Shown here: piece after piece, positions 35,846 to 45,131 of the stretch
How the letters are laid out: every line of letters begins with the position of its first letter
Position numbering within the stretch: the first letter of the stretch is position 1
Assembly: GCA_964622235.1 (NCBI GenBank)
Contig: CAZUNB010000001.1
Span: 1-64,000, forward strand
Reading direction: 5' to 3'
Length of the DNA: 64,000 nt
DNA from: CAZUNB01 sp964622235
GTDB taxonomy: Bacteria; Patescibacteriota; Saccharimonadia; Saccharimonadales; JAGPDM01
Notes under the pieces: generated by a model
Databases searched by the model: none
What the model saw: the letters and a program-made list of their open reading frames with translations, nothing else
Told to the model about the DNA's origin: nothing
Made by a program: the position numbers and the translations under genes

Positions 35846-37153
35846 ATGGAAAGTCTGAAGAAAAACTTAAAAAAAGTACTACCAAGATCGCTCATCCAGC
35901 TCCTGGTCAATCCTTTTCACTTGCTTGAGGCAATAGTTGCAACGATTGTCTATGGTTATCCAGCACGAAATCTTGAATTTATAGGTATTACCGGAACTAA
36001 AGGAAAAACAACCACTGCAAATATGCTGTCAGAGATTCTAGTTAAAGCCGGCCATAAAGTGGGGCTGAATTCAACGGCAGTTTTGCGTGTCGATGATGAG
36101 GTTTGGGAGAATGACCTCGGCTTAACTACTGCTAACGCCTTTAAACTACAAAAACTTCTCGCCAGAATGAAAAGAAGCCATTGCGATATTGTAGTTATGG
36201 AGGTCAGTAGCCATGCCCTAATTCAACATCGAGTGCTTGGGCTACGGTTTGACACTGTAGTTTGGACGAATCTTCAGCGGGACCACCTCGACTACCACCA
36301 CACGATGGAGAAATACGCCAAAGCTAAGGCAAAGCTATTCTCAAAAAACCCGCGACTTGCTGTAATGAATGCTGATGATTCCTGGGTTGACTACTTTTCT
36401 TCAAAACGAGCTGACTCTCAATTATTCTTCGGGTTAGAGCCCGGTAAAGATTCGACAATCGTTAAAGCCAAGCTCGGTGCCAGTGGCAGTGCTGCCACCC
36501 TAAGAATCGCCGAGCATGAACTAGATATAAGACTTAATTTGCCAGGCAAATTTAATGTTATCAATGCTCTGGCAGCCGCCACAACCGCTTATGGAATGGG
36601 AGTCAGCCTAGAACACATCAAAGCGGGTATAGAGGCCGTCAAAGCTGTCCCCGGACGCATGGAGGTCATCGATGAAGGGCAGGACGCAACGGTGATCGTA
36701 GATTTCGCCCACACTGAAGAAAGTCTACGAAATGTGTTAGAAACTATTCGCACAACGCTGCAAGGACGTTTAATCACTGTACTAGGAGGAGATGGGCAGC
36801 GTGATGCCGGCAAAAGAACACCGCTTGGCGAAGTTACAGCGGAGCTTAGTGAGATGGTGGTCGTTTGCGACCAGGAGCCGTATGATGATGATCCAGATGA
36901 GATCCGTGAGCACATATTAGCCGGCGTCAAAAAAGCCCAGACAAAGAAACCCGGCGTTATCTACAAGACAATTTTAAATCGTCGTGAAGCGATCCGAGAA
37001 GCGCTCAAGTATGGCAAAAAAGGCGACGTTATCGTTGTGACTGGTCTCGGCTGTCAGCCATATAGGCAAATGGCTGGCGGTAAGATTGATTGGGACGAAC
37101 GAAAAGTCGTGCGTGAAGAGCTCCAGAAACTGCAAAAGACGAGAGATAAATAA
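35846..37153 (+). CDS. MurE-like Mur ligase (UDP-MurNAc-tripeptide synthetase)
   Basis: A 435-residue ATP-dependent Mur ligase. P-loop GITGTKGKTTTANML near residue 50, WTNLQRDHLDYHHTMEKYAKAK, LPGKFNVINALAAATTAYG, PGRMEVIDEG and VIVDFAHTEESLRNVL are MurE-type. The usual N-terminal UDP-binding domain is reduced to about 40 residues. In the amino-acid selectivity loop, DNPR (diaminopimelate) or DNPA (lysine) is replaced by DQEPYDDDP, so the third residue added cannot be predicted. In an operon with femX. Confidence 0.85.
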   Translation: MESLKKNLKKVLPRSLIQLLVNPFHLLEAIVATIVYGYPARNLEFIGITGTKGKTTTANMLSEILVKAGHKVGLNSTAVLRVDDEVWENDLGLTTANAFKLQKLLARMKRSHCDIVVMEVSSHALIQHRVLGLRFDTVVWTNLQRDHLDYHHTMEKYAKAKAKLFSKNPRLAVMNADDSWVDYFSSKRADSQLFFGLEPGKDSTIVKAKLGASGSAATLRIAEHELDIRLNLPGKFNVINALAAATTAYGMGVSLEHIKAGIEAVKAVPGRMEVIDEGQDATVIVDFAHTEESLRNVLETIRTTLQGRLITVLGGDGQRDAGKRTPLGEVTAELSEMVVVCDQEPYDDDPDEIREHILAGVKKAQTKKPGVIYKTILNRREAIREALKYGKKGDVIVVTGLGCQPYRQMAGGKIDWDERKVVREELQKLQKTRDK

Positions 37154-37186
37154 CAGCTCAGCCGATGAGAGGCCGGTGGCGAGAGT

Positions 37187-38488
37187 TTAACCTCTCTTAT
37201 TTGTTCGGCTGCCACCACGAGCCCTAGGGACACCAACCCCTCCTCTGTTGTTGCCATTTCTATAATTATTCGGCTGTTTTATCCGCTGCGTTACACTAGG
37301 ATCGGCTGGCAACTCGCGGCCGTGAAATGGATACGAATGACGTTGTCTTGATTGTATTACCCCTCTGTATCGCTTTTCAGAAGGCAAGTAAGCTACAAGA
37401 TCAATCGACGGAGTTATCGGGGCGGGCAACTCTACTGTTATGGTTTTAGTGGTAACACCAGTCTCTTGTTTTACATCTGGCACCTCAAATGTTACTTCAG
37501 CCCTCTGGCCCCTTTTGTCGCCACCAATCACTCTATCTAGAACCCCAGATTGAACATCACCATTATTATAGGATTCTACCAGTCGCTGTATAGTAGTTTT
37601 TTGATTCTCTGCCTCTCTAGAAACTGCCATGTAGTCTGGTTGAGATAAGACGTCACCTTCTGGTGCAGTAATCGTAAATTTTTCAGGAAGATCTTTTAAG
37701 ACACCTTCGCCGTGTAGTTCAGCGATATCTGTCAGCAACACGGCAGCTAACGCGTCTGCTCTTTCCATTCCAAGATCCTGGTTGGACTCACTTTCTTTTA
37801 GTAGTCCTGCGTCTGGGTTTAACTCATCTTCGGCAGAAACAAGTCCTGTTATTGTGATCTCTTTTATCGAACCGCCTTCTTTGATAGTTTCGACAATTCT
37901 TGATAACAATTCAGCATAACCCTCAGGGTTAACAAACCGACTTTCGGCTGAATCACTAAATTCTTCAGCATACTCACCAACTGGTAGCTGCGTCTCAACT
38001 CGTTCTTCTGTGACGATCCGCTCAACAGGTTGGGATATCGGTACATTACGTTCGACTGTTGTGATGGTGTTACCAACACCTGGCAAGCGAGCGAAGACGG
38101 GGTTTAAGGCCAACCCAGCCGCGACTGCTCCCATTCGTCTCCTTATCTTGTCGGTAACTCTTACGCGAGGTAAATTCTCGAGTTTACCATCTTCATCTCG
38201 ATCTGGTCCGACAATACCTTTGTGCTCTCTTTCTGTTCTTGCTTGCTCGACAGAAAAGTCTGGCAACCTGCCACTATAGGCATCTCGCTGAAAAGTCACA
38301 CTACCTTCTCCCGCGCTCAAAACCGAATATCCTGCTTTAGCTAGAAGTTCAATAGGCGCACCGAAATCTACTGCAAGCTTTTCAACCAAGTGATGTTCAC
38401 CGTCGCCACCGTTCAACTGATCGTGTGTCATAGCTGGGTCAACTTTAAAGTGTGCCGTATCTTCGTGGCTAAGATTTTCTGTTGACAT
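37187..38488 (-). CDS. Unknown protein with an OmpA-like C-terminal region
   Basis: A 433-residue protein without close recognisable relatives. One weak membrane segment (about residues 117-140, GAVAAGLALNPVFARLPG) splits an acidic N-terminus from the rest. Around residues 200-345 the order IKEITITGLVSAE, SNQDLGMERADALAAVLL and GQRAEVTFEV resembles the OmpA/Pal peptidoglycan-binding fold, with a long insertion. The C-terminal 50 residues are R/N/G-rich and disordered. AAGGA precedes the ATG. The OmpA assignment is inference. Confidence 0.6.
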   Translation of the reverse strand: MSTENLSHEDTAHFKVDPAMTHDQLNGGDGEHHLVEKLAVDFGAPIELLAKAGYSVLSAGEGSVTFQRDAYSGRLPDFSVEQARTEREHKGIVGPDRDEDGKLENLPRVRVTDKIRRRMGAVAAGLALNPVFARLPGVGNTITTVERNVPISQPVERIVTEERVETQLPVGEYAEEFSDSAESRFVNPEGYAELLSRIVETIKEGGSIKEITITGLVSAEDELNPDAGLLKESESNQDLGMERADALAAVLLTDIAELHGEGVLKDLPEKFTITAPEGDVLSQPDYMAVSREAENQKTTIQRLVESYNNGDVQSGVLDRVIGGDKRGQRAEVTFEVPDVKQETGVTTKTITVELPAPITPSIDLVAYLPSEKRYRGVIQSRQRHSYPFHGRELPADPSVTQRIKQPNNYRNGNNRGGVGVPRARGGSRTNKRG

Positions 38489-38646
38489 TTTTTGATTCCT
38501 TTTTGTTGTGAATTTTTGTTTATTTTATGTAATATATATGTTTAACATTAACACTAAGTTTATTATTTGTCAATAATATTCATCAAGAATTTGCCATGAT
38601 TGTTTATAGCCTGTTGATCTAAACATATAAAATAGGGGGTTTCGTA

Positions 38647-38982
38647 ATGAACACTAGATCATTAGCAATCAATTTACTAAACTTTTTCACTTCACTTGTA
38701 GAGGGGTTTTTGGCGCTTCGTTTTGCAACTAAACTAATGGGTGCAAACCCTAACAATGGCTTTATAGCATGGCTCTACGAGATGAGCGGCGTTCTACTCG
38801 ATCCATTTCAAGGTATTTTCCCAGCTACAGTCTTTGAAAATCGATTTGTGAATGAATTCTCAACTCTATTCGCTATGTTGATTTATGCCATTATTGCAGT
38901 TTTAATAGTTACACCAATTGATACTGTGACCCCATCTAAAAAAGTCTTCTCGCAAATAATCGTTGGAGATAAACGAATGTAG
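38647..38982 (+). CDS. YggT-family membrane protein
   Basis: A 111-residue protein with two or three membrane helices. RFATKLMGANPNNGFIAWLY and LLDPFQGIFP match the YggT family (RxxLxxxGANP and LLxPFRxxxP-type motifs), small membrane proteins linked to membrane or division processes. GGGGG lies about 8 nt before the ATG. Confidence 0.75.
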   Translation: MNTRSLAINLLNFFTSLVEGFLALRFATKLMGANPNNGFIAWLYEMSGVLLDPFQGIFPATVFENRFVNEFSTLFAMLIYAIIAVLIVTPIDTVTPSKKVFSQIIVGDKRM

Positions 38983-39128
38983 CGAATCATTCTTTCTCGT
39001 CTATTTTATTCTAAAATGAAGCTTTAATGATACGACATTAGTAAAGATTATATGAATAGAAATCAAATTATATATTTACATTTGCATTTACATTATATAT
39101 TTATATTACATTTTAGTATATAATATGA

Positions 39129-39134
39129 TATAAT
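39129..39134 (+). promoter_or_regulatory. Candidate -10 element of the Rel-like gene
   Basis: TATAAT, 8 nt before the ATG at 39143, no Shine-Dalgarno sequence; the surrounding 80 nt are almost pure A/T. Confidence 0.5.
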
Positions 39135-39142
39135 ATAGTATT

Positions 39143-41566
39143 ATGACTACCAGAGAACTAGGGCATGATACAGACCCACAGCTTGAAAATATTGGAGACA
39201 AATTAGTTTTTGACCTTGAAAAAGATCTTGAATCTAAACGTGGCTTCGTGGCTCACAAAGACCGAATGCTCGGAATCCTAACTAATTTTCCAAGAATAGA
39301 TACAGAGGGTATGCGACTGGCGATTGCACTACATGATGTTGTTTCTCATTCCATAATCAATGCAGCAAACGAAGATATAGCCGATGCTACAAACGTAGGG
39401 CTCAATAGTATATATGCCCAACTGGAGGAACCCGATTCAAAGCATTTATTTACGTACTCACTTGGGATTGGTACTTCGGTTGAACGATGGGAACAAGTTG
39501 CAGAGCGGTGGAGGGAACCTACTAAAAATGAGGTCCAGAGTTTTATTACCTCACTCGAAAGTATTGATTCAACTGCCGAAATAGTAGGCATAACTACTAA
39601 ACATATTAAAGATGTTGCAGAAGAGCACAATGTTGAAATGGAGGTAGTTGCAGAGCAGTTACTGGCGGCCCTAACAAAGGATGAAACAGTTAGCGTTGAC
39701 CCATCATTGCTTACTAAATTACGCCCTCGAGTAATTTCTCTGGATGACTTCCTGGAGGCGTCCGAAAGTCTCGACGTTGAAGGTTTGATTATAAAAACCA
39801 TCGAGACTGTCGACAACCTACAGAACCCGAAACCAGGAGCTAAAGCTTCTGCTTGGCGTGATTCTATTGAGGTCCTTTCTTTCTATGGACCAGCCTTAGA
39901 GCTGTTTGGTTTTGAAGATTTAGCAGCAACTGCGAGAGGCGTTGCTTTAGAATATGTTTACTCAGCAGATGAATATGATGATGTCCGAGATAAGGCTCGG
40001 GCAATCAATGAAGATGCTAAAAAACGCATAGACTCCATCGGTGAAAAAGCCCGCATAGCAATTGCTACAGTTGTGAAGGATACTGACTTTCTCGAAGAGG
40101 ATGACATAAAGGATATAAGCATTAAGGGCAGGCCAAAATCTGTCGGTGGAATCATGGAAAAAATGATTACTAAATACAAATCTTCTCTTGATATTTCTGA
40201 CGCCATAGGCCTACGCTTGACCATCAGCGATACGTTGATGCAGAGAATCATAAATGACGTTACAAGAAACCTGGGTCCTGATGTTGATCAAGAGTTTATT
40301 GACCATAAAGTAAAGCTTAGGGTTGAATCAATTTCTGAAAAACTACACACTGCAATTGGTTCTTCTACGGATGTATCGTATCTTAACACTAAAAGTGAAT
40401 CTATAGATCTTACAGTTATTCAGCCTCGAAGATCTGGATATAAAGCTGTTCACCTCAACTATGAATTGAATTGGAGCGATGATGAAGAAGGAACTACACC
40501 TTTTGAAGTTCAGGTCACCACCGATAAATATCATAAGAACAATACTTACGGTCAGCCATCTCACTATATCTACAAAATGTTCGGAGGGAAAGAACCTACC
40601 CGAGACCAGCTAGCAGCACTAGACAAACTCGGCAAAAAATCAGAATACCTCATTGAAAGCCCCGACCGACCAGTCCTTGCCCCACAAGCTTGGTTCGATA
40701 TCCTTCACTATATGCCGGAGCTTCCAACAGAATTTCATAGGACCCACCATTATGTTTCTCTCAATGATGGGGATACCGAGCTAGCAATACCACACAATCT
40801 AACACCAGACTTATTAGAAGGTGTTGAATTCCAAGGATCTGCAATTCTGCCGGCCTACCAAGCAGAGCTATCTAACTTCCTCCATCTGCTAAAACATCTT
40901 GTACCAGATATCAATATAGAAACCTTTGGAGACGTAGGTGAGGTCGCAGAATACGCAGCTATGAAGCACAGTGGACAAACTCGCAGGAGCTCGGGTAATA
41001 AGTATTTTTCAGGGCATATATTACCCACCACCCAGTTTCTTTTATTAAATTTACACCAAGATGGTTGGCTACACGACAAATCAAAAGATGGCAGTACAAG
41101 CAAACATGATGACGCAATCATTCTACTGAAGGCATCGTTGTTACATGACACGGTTGAAGATACACCAACAAGTATTGAAGAAATCCGACGCATTCACGGT
41201 GATAAAGTTGCCGATCTGGTTAAAATACTCTCCAAGAACCCAAAGCCAGAATCAGGAGAGACAAAGGCCGAGAGAGACTTACATGAGAGTGAGTATTTAG
41301 AACAAGTAATGAAAAGCCCTGATGCATTACGGATTAAGTTTGCCGATAGGATACAGAACACATTGACTGATATCGTTGACGGACTAGAAGGTAGACTAAG
41401 CAGTGGAGTCCTAGAAAAGGCAATCAAATCATGGCAAGAGACAATCAAATTCTTAATTAAACCAATGATTGTTCAGGGCAAAATCAGCGATAATCAACTA
41501 AAAACAGCACTTGCAACAGATGGATTGATGAAGCTACTTCAACAAAAAAATGAGCAAGCAGTATAG
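39143..41566 (+). CDS. Rel/SpoT-like (p)ppGpp enzyme with C-terminal HD domain
   Basis: An 807-residue alarmone enzyme with an unusual domain order. Residues about 236-480 hold the Rel linker and synthetase: YGPALELFGFEDLA, GRPKSVGGIMEKM, ISDAIGLRL (D353), GYKAVHL (Y433, H436) and FEVQVTT (E455, Q457), all key positions kept. The intact hydrolase motifs come afterwards: HSGQTRR, SGH at 623-625, LLHDTVEDT (667-675) and IKFADRIQNTLTDI (731-744). In normal Rel/SpoT the HD domain is N-terminal. Residues 1-235 contain LHDVV and IIKTIETVDNLQN, possibly a decayed original HD domain. No TGS or ACT domain. Probably leaderless. Confidence 0.8.
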   Translation: MTTRELGHDTDPQLENIGDKLVFDLEKDLESKRGFVAHKDRMLGILTNFPRIDTEGMRLAIALHDVVSHSIINAANEDIADATNVGLNSIYAQLEEPDSKHLFTYSLGIGTSVERWEQVAERWREPTKNEVQSFITSLESIDSTAEIVGITTKHIKDVAEEHNVEMEVVAEQLLAALTKDETVSVDPSLLTKLRPRVISLDDFLEASESLDVEGLIIKTIETVDNLQNPKPGAKASAWRDSIEVLSFYGPALELFGFEDLAATARGVALEYVYSADEYDDVRDKARAINEDAKKRIDSIGEKARIAIATVVKDTDFLEEDDIKDISIKGRPKSVGGIMEKMITKYKSSLDISDAIGLRLTISDTLMQRIINDVTRNLGPDVDQEFIDHKVKLRVESISEKLHTAIGSSTDVSYLNTKSESIDLTVIQPRRSGYKAVHLNYELNWSDDEEGTTPFEVQVTTDKYHKNNTYGQPSHYIYKMFGGKEPTRDQLAALDKLGKKSEYLIESPDRPVLAPQAWFDILHYMPELPTEFHRTHHYVSLNDGDTELAIPHNLTPDLLEGVEFQGSAILPAYQAELSNFLHLLKHLVPDINIETFGDVGEVAEYAAMKHSGQTRRSSGNKYFSGHILPTTQFLLLNLHQDGWLHDKSKDGSTSKHDDAIILLKASLLHDTVEDTPTSIEEIRRIHGDKVADLVKILSKNPKPESGETKAERDLHESEYLEQVMKSPDALRIKFADRIQNTLTDIVDGLEGRLSSGVLEKAIKSWQETIKFLIKPMIVQGKISDNQLKTALATDGLMKLLQQKNEQAV

Positions 41567-41870
41567 TACAAGTCTGTTAACTTTGCTAAAACTACACGTG
41601 AATAATTTATTGTAAAAAGTATTTCTTTTGTCGTTTTTTTATACTCAAAAATTATTTTATGATGAATTCAGTTTATGAATTCGAGCTAGAGTGGCGATCT
41701 TCTCAATATATAAAAGATTGCTTAGCTCTTTGATTTCGATCATTATTTCATTAACTATTCTGAAAAAGAGAAATCGAATATTGTGGCGCACACAATTCGT
41801 ACCATGATGCAGTAGTCTATGCTTATCTTATCTTATCTTATCTTATCTCATAAATCAGTCAGCGCCAAAG
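41567..41870. other. AT-rich convergent gap with a pentanucleotide repeat
   Basis: No gene is seen between the convergent Rel-like and histidine-phosphatase genes. The only distinct element is five copies of TTATC at 41823-41847. Confidence 0.6.
41823..41847 (+). repeat. TTATC x5 tandem repeat
   Basis: Five exact tandem copies of TTATC, 24 nt downstream of the histidine-phosphatase stop. Confidence 0.9.
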
Positions 41871-42548
41871 CTACCAGTCAGATTGAGGCACAGGCAACCA
41901 TAAACTATCATTTGGATTGTTGTGCCATGGAGTTATCGTTCTTCGATCGACCGGCGAGTTAGCATCGCGATAATCATCAGAGAATCTATACATCAACAGA
42001 GAAGCATTGTTAAAATGCAGCTCTCCACTGGCTACTTGATGATTGAAGTCGTCGTCCGGAATTCTTTCAACCCTTGCTGCAAAGGCAAGCATTGTGTCGT
42101 GATGAGTAATAATCTTTATACTTTGTCGAAGGGGAAGTATCCCTGATAGAAACTCAGCAACTCTACCATCCCTCATCTCGCGTATAGTCTCACCACCCTG
42201 AGGCCTCCAATCAAGTGCATCTTGTTTGCGTTTAATTTTAGAGGCGGCATCATATTCTATCCCTTCCAAATCTCCGTTATCTCTTTCGACGAGTCGAGAG
42301 TCGATTTGCCAATTACTTTGCTGTGAACCGCTATGTTCTGCCGACTGAATAGTTCGACGCATAGAAGATACACACACAAGCCCATAGCTAAATCCCTGAT
42401 CTCGCTCCCATTCAGATGTAGCTTCTACCTGCACGATACCGTCAGGGTGTAATTTGGCATCTACAATATCATCATCTTCTACTCGCTCGCCATCGAAAAA
42501 TGCGTTTTGGTTGCTCCTACCATGCCGCATTATTGTTAAGGTGTACAT
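41871..42548 (-). CDS. Histidine phosphatase (phosphoglycerate-mutase-like)
   Basis: A 225-residue branch-1 histidine phosphatase. The catalytic MRHGRSNQN is near residue 8, SSMRRTIQSAEH holds the second arginine, ERDNGDLEG follows, and IITHHDTMLAF supplies the second histidine. PHOX-like substrates range from sugar phosphates to nucleotides, so the substrate is open. A perfect 14-bp palindrome abuts the start codon. It converges on the Rel-like gene and follows the methyltransferase gene by 21 nt. Confidence 0.85.
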   Translation of the reverse strand: MYTLTIMRHGRSNQNAFFDGERVEDDDIVDAKLHPDGIVQVEATSEWERDQGFSYGLVCVSSMRRTIQSAEHSGSQQSNWQIDSRLVERDNGDLEGIEYDAASKIKRKQDALDWRPQGGETIREMRDGRVAEFLSGILPLRQSIKIITHHDTMLAFAARVERIPDDDFNHQVASGELHFNNASLLMYRFSDDYRDANSPVDRRTITPWHNNPNDSLWLPVPQSDW

Positions 42549-42562
42549 GATAATATATTATC
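42549..42562. promoter_or_regulatory. Perfect palindrome next to the histidine-phosphatase start
   Basis: GATAATATATTATC directly before the ATG at 42548; contains TAATAT 6 nt from the start, so promoter and operator may coincide. Confidence 0.35.
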
Positions 42563-42569
42563 TTAAAAA

Positions 42570-43649
42570 CTATTTTTCTTTAGGTTTTTCTAGCGTAAGA
42601 ATTGACGAGTTGCCAAAAACAGCTGCAGGATTTGACTCATAGCCTAACAGCCCGCGCTGAACAATTTCAGCAACGTCGTCACTGATTCTTAAATCCGCAA
42701 TACATACTAGCATTTGATCTATTGCATCGTTCCGTTGCGTAATTCCTGTTCCAGGCGAATAAAGAGCGTCCTCGTATGCAGCAGCAAATTCTTTCATGTC
42801 AACAGCCATCAATGATCTCCATAGCGCATCTAGAACATCAGTTTGCGCAGGAAGCGCTCTGTCTATTTCACGATCATGTATCCCAATGGTTTTTTTAGCT
42901 AGCTTGTGCACCTTCGAGGCTTCATTTGTTTCACCATCCTGGCCGATTTGACTACGGGGAGTTATAAACTGACCATCTAACCATAGAACATAACTTAAGC
43001 CTGAACCAATTGCTAATGGCTTTACACCATCATGATCCATGGTAAATCCACTTGCTTCGGCTATTTGATACCACTCATCTGGCAAGAGCTTGTTGACATG
43101 ACTTGACCGTCGAATCGCATCAACGTGTGGTAGGTCTAATGCATCAAGTTTATACAAAGTGGGCACAACAACTGTAAATTTTCCGCCAGGTTTAAGGGCC
43201 TGGAAAGCACCGTCAAACACTCTCCCTGGATCAGGAATGTGCTCGATAACGTCAGCGCAAAGAAAGCGATCAATGGCGTCCTCTCGAAAAGGCATTACAG
43301 CACCATCTGCAACAACTCCTCTTGCTTCAGCATACGTATTTAGACTTGGGTTAGCTCGGTGCGCTATTTCATTTGAGAAATAAGCGGTTGATAAATCTAG
43401 TCCTACATATTCGGCACTATGTTCAGCAAATTCATGTCGTAATGAGCCCGGTTCATCCACAACTGCATTTACGTTCCCCCCAATATCTACAACCATCCCA
43501 TTTCCATCTTCCGACATAAGCTCCGCTAGTCTACGGTTTTTGTAAGCCGTGTAGCCACCTTGTTGAGTCGTACTGAAAAATCGTTCTGCGTAGTCTTCAT
43601 CGTAAACTGCAGCCACATCTGGTCCACCAGAAATACCTAATCCACTCAT
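42570..43649 (-). CDS. SAM-dependent methyltransferase (class I)
   Basis: A 359-residue protein whose middle is a class I methyltransferase: SAM loop VVDIGGNVNAV, then YVGLDLS with the acidic ribose-binding residue, DGAVMPFREDAIDRFLCADVIEHIPDPGRV (split here as motif II region) and ALKPGGKFTVVVPT. A C-terminal 130-residue extension has no visible family. Substrate unknown. On the same strand as, and 21 nt upstream of, the histidine phosphatase gene. Confidence 0.8.
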   Translation of the reverse strand: MSGLGISGGPDVAAVYDEDYAERFFSTTQQGGYTAYKNRRLAELMSEDGNGMVVDIGGNVNAVVDEPGSLRHEFAEHSAEYVGLDLSTAYFSNEIAHRANPSLNTYAEARGVVADGAVMPFREDAIDRFLCADVIEHIPDPGRVFDGAFQALKPGGKFTVVVPTLYKLDALDLPHVDAIRRSSHVNKLLPDEWYQIAEASGFTMDHDGVKPLAIGSGLSYVLWLDGQFITPRSQIGQDGETNEASKVHKLAKKTIGIHDREIDRALPAQTDVLDALWRSLMAVDMKEFAAAYEDALYSPGTGITQRNDAIDQMLVCIADLRISDDVAEIVQRGLLGYESNPAAVFGNSSILTLEKPKEK

Positions 43650-43777
43650 AGACTCAGCGCTTTTTTATCTTTAACAAATATAACTAAGCAATTCATTAGT
43701 ATACAATAACATACCTTTGTAATAATAGCTATACTAAGTATTGAAGTAATTAAGTGTAATAATTCCTATAATTTCTT

Positions 43778-43783
43778 TATACT
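43778..43783 (+). promoter_or_regulatory. Candidate -10 element of purD
   Basis: TATACT, 8 nt before the ATG at 43792; another TATAAT lies at 43767-43772. Confidence 0.45.
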
Positions 43784-43791
43784 TTAAATGT

Positions 43792-45063
43792 ATGAATATT
43801 CTAATCATTGGTTCCGGCGGACGTGAACATGCCCTGGGGTGGAAGCTTTCTCAGTCGCCAGAAGTGAGTAAAGTTTTTTTTGCTCCTGGGAATGGTGGCA
43901 CAAGCTTAGTCGGGGAGAATGTCGATATCGGTGTGTTGGAAATTGATAGGCTTCGCGAATTCGCAATCGAAAATGGAATTGGATTTACAGTTGTTGGCCA
44001 AGAAGCTTCGTTAGAAGTTGGGATTGTCGATAGCTTCACTCGAGCTGGACTGGCTATTTTCGGCCCAACTAAATCGGCCGCTCAACTAGAAACCTCAAAA
44101 GTATTCATCGACCAGCTACTGGAAAAACATGACATTCCACGGCCGGAAAGCGTAGCGGTCGACAATATCGAGGATGGATTACGCTATATTAAAAATCGTG
44201 AACCAAGTAGCTACGTCATTAAAGCCGACGGGTTGGCCACCGGCAAAGGCGTAATTTTACCAGACAGTGAAGAGGAAGCCTTGCGCGAATTAACGCGGAT
44301 GATGAGTGGTGAGTCATTTGGAAAAGCGGGTGAGTCTGTCGTATTCCAGGAAAAGCTAGTTGGTCAAGAAGTTAGTGCTTTTGCCCTAAGTGATGGTGCC
44401 GACATCATTATGCTGCCATTCTTCCAGGACCACAAACAAGCTTACGACGGCGACACCGGACCAAACACCGGTGGAATGGGCGCCTACACACCAGTTCCAT
44501 TTTTAACAGATGAAATCAAACAGAAAATCCAAACCGAAATTATGCAAAAAACCGTCAACGGAATGAAGACTGATGGCCACGAGTATCGCGGAGTTGTCTA
44601 TGCTGGACTGTTCGTGAACGGGGAAGACGTCAAAGTAATTGAGTTCAATGCTCGTTTTGGTGACCCTGAGTGTCAACCGATGATGATGTCACTCGAGGAA
44701 GATCTTCTACCACTCCTACAGCAAGCTGCAGCTGGCAAATTCACTCAAACTGAGATTAAAACCAGTAGCGAAGCGATTGCGACAGTTTGCCTCGCTAGCG
44801 GCGGCTATCCATATGAGTATGAAAAAGGTAAAGAGATTTTTGGTCTTGATGGCGTCAGCAACACTGATATTGTCATCTTTCATGCTGGAACGAAGTTTGA
44901 AAATGATAAGTTTTATACCAATGGTGGGCGAGTGCTCAACGTAACTGCTCGAGCCGACTCAATGAAAGCCGCACTCAACAAAGCCTATTCGAAAATCGGT
45001 GAAAACGGTATCCATTTTGACCAAATGCATTTCCGATCTGACATCGGCTTCCGCGTTTTATAA
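43792..45063 (+). CDS. purD: Phosphoribosylamine-glycine ligase (GAR synthetase)
   Basis: Joins phosphoribosylamine and glycine with ATP, the second step of purine synthesis. The 423-residue ATP-grasp protein starts ILIIGSGGREHALGWKL, and has IFGPTKSAAQLETSK, KADGLATGKGV, DHKQAYDGDTGPNTGGMG, RFGDPECQ and a C-terminal domain, all full length. Of the other purine genes only purM is in this window and unlinked. Probably leaderless. Confidence 0.97.
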   Translation: MNILIIGSGGREHALGWKLSQSPEVSKVFFAPGNGGTSLVGENVDIGVLEIDRLREFAIENGIGFTVVGQEASLEVGIVDSFTRAGLAIFGPTKSAAQLETSKVFIDQLLEKHDIPRPESVAVDNIEDGLRYIKNREPSSYVIKADGLATGKGVILPDSEEEALRELTRMMSGESFGKAGESVVFQEKLVGQEVSAFALSDGADIIMLPFFQDHKQAYDGDTGPNTGGMGAYTPVPFLTDEIKQKIQTEIMQKTVNGMKTDGHEYRGVVYAGLFVNGEDVKVIEFNARFGDPECQPMMMSLEEDLLPLLQQAAAGKFTQTEIKTSSEAIATVCLASGGYPYEYEKGKEIFGLDGVSNTDIVIFHAGTKFENDKFYTNGGRVLNVTARADSMKAALNKAYSKIGENGIHFDQMHFRSDIGFRVL

Positions 45064-45131
45064 TCTGACAAGATATTGACAAATATGCATTTTTAATATA
45101 TTGTTTACATAGTTTATAAACAAAAATAAAA

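Noticed and set aside
39346..39816. 156-residue serine-rich minus frame
   Set aside because: Antisense shadow of the Rel-like gene.
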